The notes under the pieces: model-generated
Told to the model about the DNA's origin: nothing
The model's database searches: none
The model's input: only the letters and a program-made list of their open reading frames with translations
DNA from: DASQFQ01 sp963805525
Lineage (GTDB): Bacteria > Actinomycetota > Thermoleophilia > Solirubrobacterales > Solirubrobacteraceae
NCBI GenBank assembly: GCA_963805525.1
Contig: CAWDUT010000003.1
Coordinates: 1 to 64,000, forward strand
Direction: 5' to 3'
Length of the DNA: 64,000 nt
Translations under genes and position numbers: made by a program
Shown: piece by piece, positions 7,913 through 15,445 of the stretch
Layout of the letters: each line of letters starts with the position of its first letter
How positions within the stretch are numbered: the stretch's first letter is position 1

Positions 7913-8004
7913 CTCCCCCGCTCTTCCAGCTCCTCTACGCGCCGATGTACCAGGCCCCGCGCCTCTCCCCCGCCGGCTCCCCGGCGGCGCGCGGCCCCCG
8001 CTAG
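7909..8004 (+). CDS. Possible 31-residue leader-like ORF
   Basis: A TTG at 7909 overlaps the EamA stop codon (TTGA) and opens a 31-codon frame ending at TAG 8002-8004. The peptide has a hydrophobic start and a proline/arginine-rich tail (MYQAPRLSPAGSP inside). An internal ATG at 7943 would give 19 residues. The stop lies only 23 bp before a strong intrinsic terminator, so the stretch is certainly transcribed with EamA, but translation is unproven. It could be a leader peptide, a short coupled gene or chance. Confidence 0.25.
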   Translation: MTPPLFQLLYAPMYQAPRLSPAGSPAARGPR

Positions 8005-8027
8005 GCGCAACGCCACGGATGGCACCC

Positions 8028-8061
8028 ACGGCCCGCCGCGCCCAGCGCGGCGGGCCGTTTT
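8028..8061 (+). terminator. Strong intrinsic terminator after EamA
   Basis: ACGGCCCGCCGCG (8028-8040), loop CCCAG and the perfect complement CGCGGCGGGCCGT (8046-8058) form a 13-bp stem ending in TTTT (8058-8061). It is the clearest rho-independent terminator in the window. It separates EamA from the VOC gene, whose GTG start lies 18 bp beyond. Confidence 0.85.
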
Positions 8062-8078
8062 GCGTCTACGCTCGGCGC

Positions 8079-8453
8079 GTGCTGGCCGACGCCGATCTGG
8101 TCGCCTTCGCGGCGACCACGGACCTCGACGCAGCGGAGGCGTTCTACGGCGGCGTCCTCGGGCTCGAGCTCGTCGACTCGACGCCGTACGCGAAGGTCTT
8201 CGACGCGCACGGCACGCAGTTGCGGGTGACGCGCGTCGACGCCGTCGCCGGCGCGGCCTACACCGTCCTCGGCTGGCGCGTCGACGATCTCGACGCGGCT
8301 GTCGCGGCGCTGCGCTCGCGCGGGGTCGAGCCGCGGCGCTACGAGGGCATGGAGCAGGACGACAGCGGTGCGTGGACCGCGCCGGGTGGCGCCCGGATCG
8401 CGTGGTTCGCGGATCCGGACGGCAACACCCTGTCGCTTCAGCAGGCCCCCTGA
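8079..8453 (+). CDS. VOC-family protein (glyoxalase/bleomycin resistance fold)
   Basis: 124 aa with two beta-alpha-beta-beta-beta modules. Visible signatures: DLDAAEAFYGGVLGLELVD in the first half, then GWRVDDLDAAVAALRSRGVEP and the closing WFADPDGNTLSLQQ. Members bind a divalent metal and act as lyases, dioxygenases or resistance proteins; this one is too short on diagnostic residues to assign. The GTG at 8079 follows a terminator directly, so there is little room for a promoter unless it lies in or upstream of the hairpin; attenuation is conceivable. It converges on the cupredoxin gene with a 9-bp gap. Confidence 0.85.
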   Translation: MLADADLVAFAATTDLDAAEAFYGGVLGLELVDSTPYAKVFDAHGTQLRVTRVDAVAGAAYTVLGWRVDDLDAAVAALRSRGVEPRRYEGMEQDDSGAWTAPGGARIAWFADPDGNTLSLQQAP

Positions 8454-8462
8454 GGGCCGTTT

Positions 8463-8807
8463 CTACTTCCGGACCTTGATCGTCATGCGCATCTCGTGGT
8501 GGAGCGTGCAGACGATCTTGTAGGTCCCGGCCACCTTCAGCTTGCGCTTGAAGCTGAAGTCGGTCGAGGCGGCCTCGGAGTGGAACTTCTTCACTCCCTT
8601 GGGGCCGGACTTGAGCTTCACGTCGTGGACGTCGCCCGCCTCCTCGAAGCCCGGCCACTTCCACGTCACCGTGGTGCCGCGCTTCACCTTCAAGGTCTCC
8701 GGCGTGTAGTAGTTGTCGCCGAGCTTGACGGTCTTCTTGGCCGCACCGTGCGCCGGCGCCGCGCTGAGCAGCGCGACGCCGGCGATGAGTGCGATCAGGA
8801 CCCTCAC
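8463..8807 (-). CDS. Exported cupredoxin (plastocyanin-like)
   Basis: 114-aa type 1 copper protein. A signal peptide (about residues 1-22, ending PAHGAA) precedes a single cupredoxin fold. Likely copper ligands are His61 (DVHDV), Cys100, His103 and Met108 in CTLHHEMRM, matching the plastocyanin spacing C-x2-H-x4-M. It is probably an extracytoplasmic electron carrier. The GTG start at 8807 overlaps the stop of the beta-helix gene (GTGA), so it is the last gene of the multicopper oxidase operon and may exchange electrons with that enzyme. Confidence 0.9.
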   Translation of the reverse strand: MRVLIALIAGVALLSAAPAHGAAKKTVKLGDNYYTPETLKVKRGTTVTWKWPGFEEAGDVHDVKLKSGPKGVKKFHSEAASTDFSFKRKLKVAGTYKIVCTLHHEMRMTIKVRK

Positions 8808-10081
8808 TTGAAGACCTCGAGGGGCGTGTAGCCCTTCATGGCGGGATGCGGGTGCTTCTTCCAGCCGTTCAGCGCGCCCTCGCCGATGAAGGCGAGCATC
8901 TGGTTCTGCACCGACTGGCTGAACGCGTTCGGCCCGCTGCAGCCGGCGAACGTGGAGCCGTCGGCGGGGAACGTCGAGGTGACGCCGGCCATCGAGAAGC
9001 AGTTGTCGCTCCCGTTGCCGTCGTACATGACGTCGCTGCCGTTGGTATCGGCACCGCCCTGGCCGAACGCGTTGTTGCGCACGATGTTGCGCTGCAGGTC
9101 CTTCGCGTCCGGGTTCTTCTGGAGCAGGATCCCCTGGATCGCGGCGACGCCGGTGAGGTAGTTGCCGTGGATCCGGTTGTTCTCGATCCGGTTGCCGCGA
9201 CCGCCGAGCAGCAGCACGCCGGTCCCGACCGGGACGAGCGCCGCGGTGGCGTCCTCGCGTACCGCGAACGGCGGGTGGCCGTCGTGGTAGTTGAAGTTGT
9301 TCCAGAAGATGTCGTTGTCGATGATCTCGTTGTCCTCGGGCGGCGGGAACTTCTCGGAGTCCAGCGCGTTGGGCACGATGCCGGCCGCGTTGTTGTAGAA
9401 GCGGCTCTGGGTGATCGTCACGTAGCGCATGTTGGTGGCGCTGAAGCCGAGCGGGCTGCCCCAGCCCTCGACGTTGCGGACGATCGAGCGCACCGGCTTC
9501 GCCTGCGGCGGCGTCTGGCCGATGTAGAACGCGCCGTCGTTGGCGTAGTAGGCCTCGGAGTTGATCATCCGGCCGCCGATGGTGTTGAACGCGTAGAGGC
9601 CGTAGACACCGGTGTGGCGCGCGACCAGGTGGTTCATCGTGTAGCCGGTGAGGTTCGTGAAGAAGAACCCGTTGGACTTGTAGTCACGCGTGAGGAAGCC
9701 GTTGACGGTGACCTCGTCGGCGTCGTTCACGAAGATGCCGTTCTGCATGTTCCCGCGGGCGCGCAGCACGACCTTGTTGGGGTGCTTGGGGTTGCCGATC
9801 AGCCGCAGGTAGCGCTTCTTCTTGCCGTTGATCTTCACGGCCTCGCGGTAGACGCCGTTGCGCACGCGGATCGTGTCGCCGGCGCGCGCCTTGTTGACGG
9901 CCTTCTGGATCTTCGTGAAGTCGCAGCGGCCCTTCTTCTTGCAGACGGTGAGCGTCTTGTGCGGGCCCTTGGGCTTCGACTGGACGGGGCCCGGGTCCTT
10001 GGGCGGGGGATATGACTGTGCGCTCGCGGTGGCGGGCGCGATCAGCGCGGCCGCCGCCACGGCGGCGAGCAGGATTCGCAT
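8804..10081 (-). CDS. Secreted right-handed parallel beta-helix protein
   Basis: 425 aa with a signal peptide (residues 1-21, ATASA cleavage). A conserved opening follows (CDFTKIQKAVNKARAGDTIRVRNGVYREAVKING) typical of pectate-lyase-like and NosD-like beta-helices. Repeated coils carry N and G turns such as DNEIIDNDIFWNN and NRIENNRIHGNYLTG (about residues 230-330). Two Cys near the C-terminus and two near residues 47-53 could form disulfides. It is either a polysaccharide-active enzyme or, as NosD does for the copper enzyme NosZ, an accessory for copper-protein maturation; the second is suggested by the operon. GAGGAGAGG precedes the ATG at 10081. Confidence 0.85.
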   Translation of the reverse strand: MRILLAAVAAAALIAPATASAQSYPPPKDPGPVQSKPKGPHKTLTVCKKKGRCDFTKIQKAVNKARAGDTIRVRNGVYREAVKINGKKKRYLRLIGNPKHPNKVVLRARGNMQNGIFVNDADEVTVNGFLTRDYKSNGFFFTNLTGYTMNHLVARHTGVYGLYAFNTIGGRMINSEAYYANDGAFYIGQTPPQAKPVRSIVRNVEGWGSPLGFSATNMRYVTITQSRFYNNAAGIVPNALDSEKFPPPEDNEIIDNDIFWNNFNYHDGHPPFAVREDATAALVPVGTGVLLLGGRGNRIENNRIHGNYLTGVAAIQGILLQKNPDAKDLQRNIVRNNAFGQGGADTNGSDVMYDGNGSDNCFSMAGVTSTFPADGSTFAGCSGPNAFSQSVQNQMLAFIGEGALNGWKKHPHPAMKGYTPLEVFK

Positions 10082-10097
10082 GCCTCTCCTCAGTTGT

Positions 10098-11150
10098 CTA
10101 TGGGTCGACGACGTACCAGCCCGCCATCCCCGCGTCCTGATGCGAGAAGACGTGGCAGTGGTAGAGCCAGCGACCGGGGTTGTCCTCGACGAAACGGGCC
10201 GTGACGGATTCGTTGGGCCCCATCGGCGGGTTGTCGGTGAACGTCCCCGCTGGATCCGTCCAGCGGTGGCCGTGGATGTGGAACGTGTGGAAGTTCGAGT
10301 CCATGCCGAAGGCGTGGATCTCGACGTCCTGGCCGGCGCGCGCGGTCAGGGTCGGCGTGTTGCCGGCGTAGGCGCGGCCGTTGATGCAGTGGAAGTTGGC
10401 CGACAGCCGGGTCACCGGCGGCGGCAGCTGGTGGGCGAAGAGCGTGAACAGCCGGTCCGGCGCCTTGGCGCCGCGCGGGCGGACGATGATCGGGCCGAAC
10501 AGCCCGCGGAAGGTGTTGAGCGTGTGGTTGGGGCCGTGGTCGTGGTACGGCCACGCGCCGACCGACTGGGGCGTGCACTCCCACTGGTAGGTGAACGACT
10601 CGCCGGGCGCGATGAAGCCGCCCGCGCGGGTGTACTGGCCCATGTAGGCGCCGTCGTACTCGGGCGTGTACTTGACGCCGTGCGGGTGCATCGTGACCGC
10701 CTGCCCGAGCTTGCGGTCGGCGTTGCGGAAGTGCACGACCAGCACGTCGCCGACCTCGGCGATCAGCGTCGGGCCGGGGATCGACGGGTTCTTCGTCGCG
10801 TAGCCGGCGAAGCCGGGCGTCATCAGTCGGTAGACGTAGGCGGTGAAGCCGTTGTGGCTGCCGAGGCCGCGGTTGTGCCAGTCGTCGCGGCGCGTCGGCG
10901 TGATCGCCCAGCGAACGCTCTCGGCCTGGATCCAGTACTCGCGCCGGATCCCGCCCGGAGCCGGCTGGATCTGGGGCACCGCCTGGGCGGTGGCGGCACG
11001 CGGGCGGCGGACCTTCGCGGCGGCCGCGTCGGCCTTGTCGAGCCCGCCGGGCGAGGAGAGGTCGACCTCCTTGCCCCCGATCGTGCACAGCAACGCGGCT
11101 CCGCCTGCGACGCCGAAGAACGAGCGGCGTGTAGTCGGCGTTTGATCCAT
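10098..11150 (-). CDS. Tat-exported two-domain multicopper oxidase
   Basis: 350 aa. A Tat signal (TTRRSFFG, residues 6-13) starts the protein. Copper motifs are HPHG at 155-158, HDH at 203-205, HTFHIHGH at 288-295 and HCHVFSHQDAGM at 331-342, the complete set for one T1 and one trinuclear site. About 350 aa and two cupredoxin domains fit the small laccase or nitrite-reductase-like class, which works as a trimer. Probable role: oxidation of phenolics, metals or an unknown donor outside the cell. First gene of the operon with the beta-helix and cupredoxin genes, divergent from tetR. ATG at 11150 leaves a very short leader after the -10 box. Confidence 0.93.
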   Translation of the reverse strand: MDQTPTTRRSFFGVAGGAALLCTIGGKEVDLSSPGGLDKADAAAAKVRRPRAATAQAVPQIQPAPGGIRREYWIQAESVRWAITPTRRDDWHNRGLGSHNGFTAYVYRLMTPGFAGYATKNPSIPGPTLIAEVGDVLVVHFRNADRKLGQAVTMHPHGVKYTPEYDGAYMGQYTRAGGFIAPGESFTYQWECTPQSVGAWPYHDHGPNHTLNTFRGLFGPIIVRPRGAKAPDRLFTLFAHQLPPPVTRLSANFHCINGRAYAGNTPTLTARAGQDVEIHAFGMDSNFHTFHIHGHRWTDPAGTFTDNPPMGPNESVTARFVEDNPGRWLYHCHVFSHQDAGMAGWYVVDP

Positions 11151-11161
11151 GACGGCGGGCG

Positions 11162-11212
11162 ATCCTAGTACGATCGTACTCCGTTTACAAGTACCAACGT
11201 CCCAGGTAGGTT
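11162..11212. promoter_or_regulatory. Back-to-back promoters with TetR-type operator
   Basis: Minus strand (oxidase operon): -35 TTGTAA (11185-11190), 17-bp spacer, -10 TAGGAT (11162-11167). Plus strand (tetR): -35 TTTACA (11184-11189), 17-bp spacer, -10 TAGGTT (11207-11212), six bases before the GTG, so tetR looks leaderless. The two -35 boxes overlap. The perfect palindrome AGTACGATCGTACT (11167-11180) fills the oxidase promoter spacer, with a further AAGTAC at 11189-11194. A repressor bound there would block the oxidase promoter and abut the tetR promoter. Confidence 0.7.
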
Positions 11213-11218
11213 CAAACT

Positions 11219-11815
11219 GTGCCCGAGACCACCGGCGTCCGCGCCGAGGCCTCCAGACGCACCCGAGACGCGATCGTCGCCGCCACGGTCCGGATCGTCG
11301 CCCGTGAGGGCGTCGCCGCCGTGACGCATCGACGTGTGGCCGCCGAGGCCGGCGTCGCGCTGTCCTCGACGACCTGGCACTTCGCGACGAAGGCCGACAT
11401 CCTCGAGGCCGCGCTGCGCTGGACCGCGGCCCAGGAGGTCGAGCGGATCGACGCGATCGCCGAGCGCCTCGGGTCCACCGACTTCGATCCCTCGGCGTGG
11501 GCGGACGAGCTCGCCGCGTGGCTGGTCGATCAGCTCACGACCGAACGCGACATCGCCGTCGCGCTCTACCGGCTGCAGGTCGAGCTGCTCGGCTCAGACG
11601 AGGCGCTCGAGGTGCATCGCGAGTGGGGCAAGGGCCTGCGCGCGGTGGGGCAGCGCGTGCTCGAGCGGGCGCCGACCGCGACGCCGGAACTCGACGTGCG
11701 GCTCGTCGTCGGCACGCTGGACGGGCTGCGGATGAGCGCGCTGAACTCCGGCGAGGAGGACCTCGGGTGGGTTCGCCAGGCGATCCGCCGGCAGCTGCAG
11801 GCGCTGCTCGGCTAG
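11219..11815 (+). CDS. TetR-family transcriptional regulator
   Basis: 198 aa. The N-terminal DNA-binding domain (about residues 12-62) reads TRDAIVAATVRIVAREGVAAVTHRRVAAEAGVALSSTTWHFATKADILEAAL, with the TetR helix-turn-helix and the TWHFATK signature (a variant of TYYHFxsK). The C-terminal part is a helical ligand domain of TetR_C type. It is most simply the repressor of the divergent multicopper oxidase operon and of itself. The GTG start sits six bases after the -10 box. Its stop codon shares the tetranucleotide CTAG with the stop of the 56-aa ORF on the other strand. Confidence 0.92.
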   Translation: MPETTGVRAEASRRTRDAIVAATVRIVAREGVAAVTHRRVAAEAGVALSSTTWHFATKADILEAALRWTAAQEVERIDAIAERLGSTDFDPSAWADELAAWLVDQLTTERDIAVALYRLQVELLGSDEALEVHREWGKGLRAVGQRVLERAPTATPELDVRLVVGTLDGLRMSALNSGEEDLGWVRQAIRRQLQALLG

Positions 11816-11982
11816 GCGAACGCGGGCCGCATGCGGGGCAGCGGGAACCAGCGCGGGCCCTTGCGGACCGGCTTCGGCTGGCGCTGCATGCGCTGACGGC
11901 GGTACTCGGCGAGGGTCATGCCCACGGGGATCGAGGACTCGACGTAGTTGAGGCTGTGAAGGTCGGAGGGCATGGACGGCAT
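11812..11982 (-). CDS. Small conserved-looking protein of 56 aa, unknown function
   Basis: Minus-strand ORF starting MPSMPSDLHSLNYVESS, with the ordered segment IPVGMTLAEYRRQRMQR and a basic C-terminus (KPVRKGPRWFPLPRMRP). An AGAGGA just upstream suits either the first ATG (11982) or the second (11973). The stop TAG overlaps the tetR stop TAG within one CTAG. Codon use is as GC-rich in third positions as the neighbours. I do not know a family; the protein looks soluble and basic, perhaps nucleic-acid binding. Confidence 0.55.
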   Translation of the reverse strand: MPSMPSDLHSLNYVESSIPVGMTLAEYRRQRMQRQPKPVRKGPRWFPLPRMRPAFA

Positions 11983-12069
11983 CGTCCTCTGATCTCGCGG
12001 TGCGAACGACGGGGCAGCCCTGTCAGTCGGGGTGGGGAAAACCGTAGGTGTTGGGGGAGGTGGTGGGAA

Positions 12070-12621
12070 CTAATTCACGGAGGGGTCCGGCGGCATCGTC
12101 GAGAGGAGCGCGTACTCGCGGCCCTTGCGCCGCAGCACCGCCGACCACAGGCCCTCGGCGTCGAGGCTGAAGATCTCCTCGCGCGTCGGCGTCGGGTCGA
12201 TGATCCACGACTCCTCCTCGAGCTCGCCCTCGAGCTGCCCCGGGCCCCAACCCGAGTGGCCGGCGTAGACGCGCGCGCGGCGCACGCTGCCGGCGACGTC
12301 GCCGAGCTCGCCCGACTCGTTGCCGACGAAGCCCAGGTCGCCGTCGAGCAGCACGCCGGCGACCGTGGGGTCGTCGAACTCGGCGAGCACGATCACGGAG
12401 TCGGAGGCGACCGGGCCGCCGAAGAAGACGGGCGCGTCGTCCTCGGCGAGGTCGGAGAGGTCGGGCACGACGTCGGCCACCAGTGTCTCGGCCGGGCGAT
12501 TGAGCACGAGGCCCATCGCGCCCTCGCCGGTGTGCTCCGCGATCAGGATCACCGTGCGGTGGAAGTTGGGGTCGACCAGGGCCGGAGAGGCGATCAGAAG
12601 CTTGCCGCGCAGCGAGTCCAT
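12070..12621 (-). CDS. YqgE/AlgH family protein
   Basis: 183 aa, full length for the family (DUF179). Signatures: LRGKLLIASPALVDPNFHRTVILIAEH at the start, GAMGLVLNRPAE, VFFGGPV, and YAGHSGWGPGQLEGELEEESW. The biochemical role is unknown; AlgH was first linked to alginate regulation in Pseudomonas, but most members are uncharacterised. ATG at 12621 is the family start (MDSLRGKLL). No Shine-Dalgarno sequence is visible, and the divergent hydrolase gene starts only about 20-30 bp away, which suggests leaderless translation. TAACAAT about 9 bp before the ATG could be its -10 box. Confidence 0.92.
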   Translation of the reverse strand: MDSLRGKLLIASPALVDPNFHRTVILIAEHTGEGAMGLVLNRPAETLVADVVPDLSDLAEDDAPVFFGGPVASDSVIVLAEFDDPTVAGVLLDGDLGFVGNESGELGDVAGSVRRARVYAGHSGWGPGQLEGELEEESWIIDPTPTREEIFSLDAEGLWSAVLRRKGREYALLSTMPPDPSVN

Positions 12622-12639
12622 GACTGACACATTGTTAGC

Positions 12640-13380
12640 GTGCCCCGCCGCATGCTCGGCGTCCTCGCGTTCGGCGACTCGATCACCAACGGCGGCGGCG
12701 AGCTCCAGTGGGGCGTCGCGTTGCAGTCGTGGGCGCTGTGGACGGCGCGCGCGCTCGGCCTCCCGTACACGCCCTACGCGACCGACGGCGCCAGCGTCCG
12801 CACCGTGCTCGACGCGCAGATCCCGGCCTTCGAGGCGCAGGCCGCGGCGCCGGAAGGCCCGTTCGACGTCGGCTGCCTCTACATCGGCACGAACGACGTG
12901 CGCGGGTTCGACTGGGATCCGTTCGCCTACGAGGCGGGGCTCGGCGAGGCGCTGGCCTGGCTCGGCACGCGCTGCGAGCGGACGCTGACCGCGACGATCC
13001 CGCTCGACCTCGGCCGCCCGCGCGCGGGCGCGAAGGTGGCGGACGCCAACGCGATCATCGAGCGCCGCGCGCGCGAGACCGGAACGCTCGTCGTCGACCT
13101 CTCGCGCTTCCGCGGGCGCGACGTCGTTATGGCCGACCACGTCCACCCGACCGCGTTCGGCCAGATCGCGATCGCCGAGCGGGCGCTGGAGGTGCTGGCC
13201 GCCGACGGCCTCCCGCCGCGCAAGCACCCGCGCGAGATGATCAGCTACGAGACGACCCGCTGGGGCCGCCTGCGCGGCGACGCGACGTACGCGTACCGCC
13301 ACGCGAAGGTGAGCGCGCGCGCGACCGCGAACCTCCTGCGCCTCCGCCTCGGAACCCTCGACCCCCCTCAAGGGGTCTGA
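12640..13380 (+). CDS. SGNH/GDSL-family hydrolase
   Basis: 246 aa from the GTG at 12640, or 242 aa from the ATG at 12652. SGNH blocks are clear: AFGDSITNGGG with the nucleophile Ser, YIGTNDVRGF with the oxyanion Asn, and the C-terminal DHVHPTAFGQ with the catalytic Asp/His. No signal peptide, so it probably acts in the cytoplasm as an esterase or acylhydrolase of unknown substrate. A basic arginine-rich C-terminal tail of about 50 residues follows the domain. Convergent with the GGDEF-EAL gene, 4 bp apart, where CCCCTCAAGGGGTCTGACCC can fold into small hairpins. Confidence 0.88.
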   Translation: MPRRMLGVLAFGDSITNGGGELQWGVALQSWALWTARALGLPYTPYATDGASVRTVLDAQIPAFEAQAAAPEGPFDVGCLYIGTNDVRGFDWDPFAYEAGLGEALAWLGTRCERTLTATIPLDLGRPRAGAKVADANAIIERRARETGTLVVDLSRFRGRDVVMADHVHPTAFGQIAIAERALEVLAADGLPPRKHPREMISYETTRWGRLRGDATYAYRHAKVSARATANLLRLRLGTLDPPQGV

Positions 13381-13384
13381 CCCC

Positions 13385-15445
13385 TCAGCCGGCGGCTTCC
13401 AGCGCGACCTGGCGGAGACGGCTGAACAGGCGGCGGGCGCCGATGAGCTCGGGGCGGATCGCTCCGCGCTCCTGCAGCGTGCGGACGGCGGCGTCGCCGA
13501 AGCGCTCGAGGAAGCCGTGGCGCTCGAGCAGCGTCGCGCCGGCGAGGTCGGCCTGGGTGACGAGGCGGCGGGTGGCGTCGAGCGCGGTGTCGTACTCGCC
13601 GCGGCGGCTGGCGGCGGCCAGCGCGGTGGCCCACACGCCGAGCGGCTCGCGGCCGGCGGGGGAGGCGAACCAGCCGGGGGCGGGGCCCTCGTACAGGCCG
13701 CGCGCGACGGCGGCGGCGAGCTCGCCGGCGGCGCCGCCCAGCAGCTCGTGGAGCGCCGGCAGCGGCTCGGCGGGCAGCGCGGTGTTGCGGACCTCGGGCT
13801 TCGTCGTCGTCGCGGCCTCGGCGGCCAGGCGCCGCAGCTCGGAGGCCGGGAAGCGCCGGTGCCCGCCGCTCGTGCGGACGACGTGGATGCGGCCGGTGTC
13901 GGCCCAGCGCCGCACCGTCGAAGTGGAGACGCCGAGCGCCTCGGCGGCCTCGCCGAGCGTCACGGTCGCGCCGCCGGACGTGGGCTCCGGCGCGGTCAGC
14001 CCGCGCGGGGCGGCGGGAAGCACCACCGGCTCGTCGGTCAGCGGCTCGAACGCGAGCGCGAGCCGCTCGAGCGGGAGCCCGTCGCGCAGCAGCGTCTCGA
14101 CCGCGGCGGCCGGCGCGGGGCGGCCGAACGCGTAGCCCTGCACGAGCGCGATCCCGAGGTGGCGCAGCCAGCGCGCCTGCTCGACGCTCTCGACGCCCTC
14201 GGCCACGACCGCGACGTCCATCGCGCTCGCCATCGAGACGATCGCGCGCAGGATGTGGCGGTCGCCCTCGTCCTCGACGATGCCGGAGCAGAACGCGCGG
14301 TCGACCTTGATCGCCTCGATCGGGAAGCGCTTGACGTGGTTCAGGGACGAGTAGCCGGTCCCGAAGTCATCGAGCATCAGCCGCACGCCGAGCGCCTTGA
14401 GGTCCTGCAGCACCGCGGTCGGCGAGGAGCTCTCCTCCATCAGCACGCTCTCGGTCAGCTCCAGCCCCAGCAGCTCGGGCGGCACGCCGGTCTGGCGCAG
14501 GATCTCGTCGAGCTCATCGACCAGGTTCGGCTCCGCGAGCTGGCGGCCGGAGAGGTTCACGGTCAGGCACGGCAGCTCGATCTGCGGGTCGGCGGTCCAG
14601 CGCGCGAGCTGGCGGCACGCCTCGCGCAGCACCCAGCGCCCGAGCGGCACGATCAGCCCGCTCTCCTCGGCCACCGGCACGAACGCGCCCGGCAGCACGA
14701 TCCCCTGCTGCGGGTGGCGCCAGCGCACGAGCCCCTCGACGGCGATGATCGTCCGCGAGTCGAGGTCGACCATCGGCTGGTAGTAGAGCTCGAGCTCGTC
14801 GCGCTGGAGCGCGAGCCGCAGGTCCTCCTCGAGCGCGAGCCGCTCCATCATGCGCTTGCGCATCCCGGAGTCGAACAGCTCGAAGCGACCGCCGCCGCCG
14901 TCCTTCGCGCGGTGCAGCGCGACGTCGGCGTCGCGGACGACCGCCTCGGCCGACGCGTTGCGCCCGTCGGAGACCGCGATCCCGATCGAGGCGGCGATGT
15001 GCACCGGTCGGTCCCCGATCACCACCGGCGCCTTCAGCGCGCCGAGCAGCCGCTGGGCGACTTCGATCGCCCCGCGCTCGCCGGGCAGGCCCTCGGACAG
15101 CAGCGCGAACTCGTCCCCGCCCATGCGCGCGAGCGTGTCGCTCGCCGCCACGACGGGAGCCAGCCGCTCCGCGACCTCGCCCAGCAGGTCGTCGCCGAGT
15201 TGGTGGCCGAGCGTGTCGTTGACGAGCTTGAAGCGGTCGATGTCGAGCACGAGCACGGCGACGGTGCCGCCGTCGCGCGCGGCCAGCGCGAGCGCGTGGT
15301 GCACCCGGTCGACGAACAGCGTGCGGTTCGGCAGCCCGGTCAGGGGATCGTGCAGCGCGCGGTGCTTGACCTCCTCCTCGAGGGCGACCACGCGCCGCAG
15401 CGCGTCGTCGAGACCCACGTCGTGCGTGAACGCCTTCGGGGTCAT
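13385..15445 (-). CDS. GGDEF-EAL c-di-GMP protein fused to a MerR-type DNA-binding domain
   Basis: 686 aa. GGDEF domain about 30-190, with an intact GGDEF at 109-113 but no RxxD inhibitory site. EAL domain about 205-455: EGL at 237-239 keeps the metal-binding Glu, and VNLSGRQL, LELTES, LDDFGTG, IKVDRAF, VVAEGVE and QGYAFGRP are all present, so a working phosphodiesterase is likely. Residues about 494-540 form a MerR/excisionase-type winged helix (TLGEAAEALGVSTSTVRRWADTGRI then GGHRRFPASEL). A helical C-terminal domain of about 145 aa is unidentified. No membrane segment. This would join c-di-GMP turnover to DNA binding in one cytoplasmic protein. ATGA overlap with the upstream HD-GYP-like gene. 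Confidence 0.92.
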   Translation of the reverse strand: MTPKAFTHDVGLDDALRRVVALEEEVKHRALHDPLTGLPNRTLFVDRVHHALALAARDGGTVAVLVLDIDRFKLVNDTLGHQLGDDLLGEVAERLAPVVAASDTLARMGGDEFALLSEGLPGERGAIEVAQRLLGALKAPVVIGDRPVHIAASIGIAVSDGRNASAEAVVRDADVALHRAKDGGGGRFELFDSGMRKRMMERLALEEDLRLALQRDELELYYQPMVDLDSRTIIAVEGLVRWRHPQQGIVLPGAFVPVAEESGLIVPLGRWVLREACRQLARWTADPQIELPCLTVNLSGRQLAEPNLVDELDEILRQTGVPPELLGLELTESVLMEESSSPTAVLQDLKALGVRLMLDDFGTGYSSLNHVKRFPIEAIKVDRAFCSGIVEDEGDRHILRAIVSMASAMDVAVVAEGVESVEQARWLRHLGIALVQGYAFGRPAPAAAVETLLRDGLPLERLALAFEPLTDEPVVLPAAPRGLTAPEPTSGGATVTLGEAAEALGVSTSTVRRWADTGRIHVVRTSGGHRRFPASELRRLAAEAATTTKPEVRNTALPAEPLPALHELLGGAAGELAAAVARGLYEGPAPGWFASPAGREPLGVWATALAAASRRGEYDTALDATRRLVTQADLAGATLLERHGFLERFGDAAVRTLQERGAIRPELIGARRLFSRLRQVALEAAG

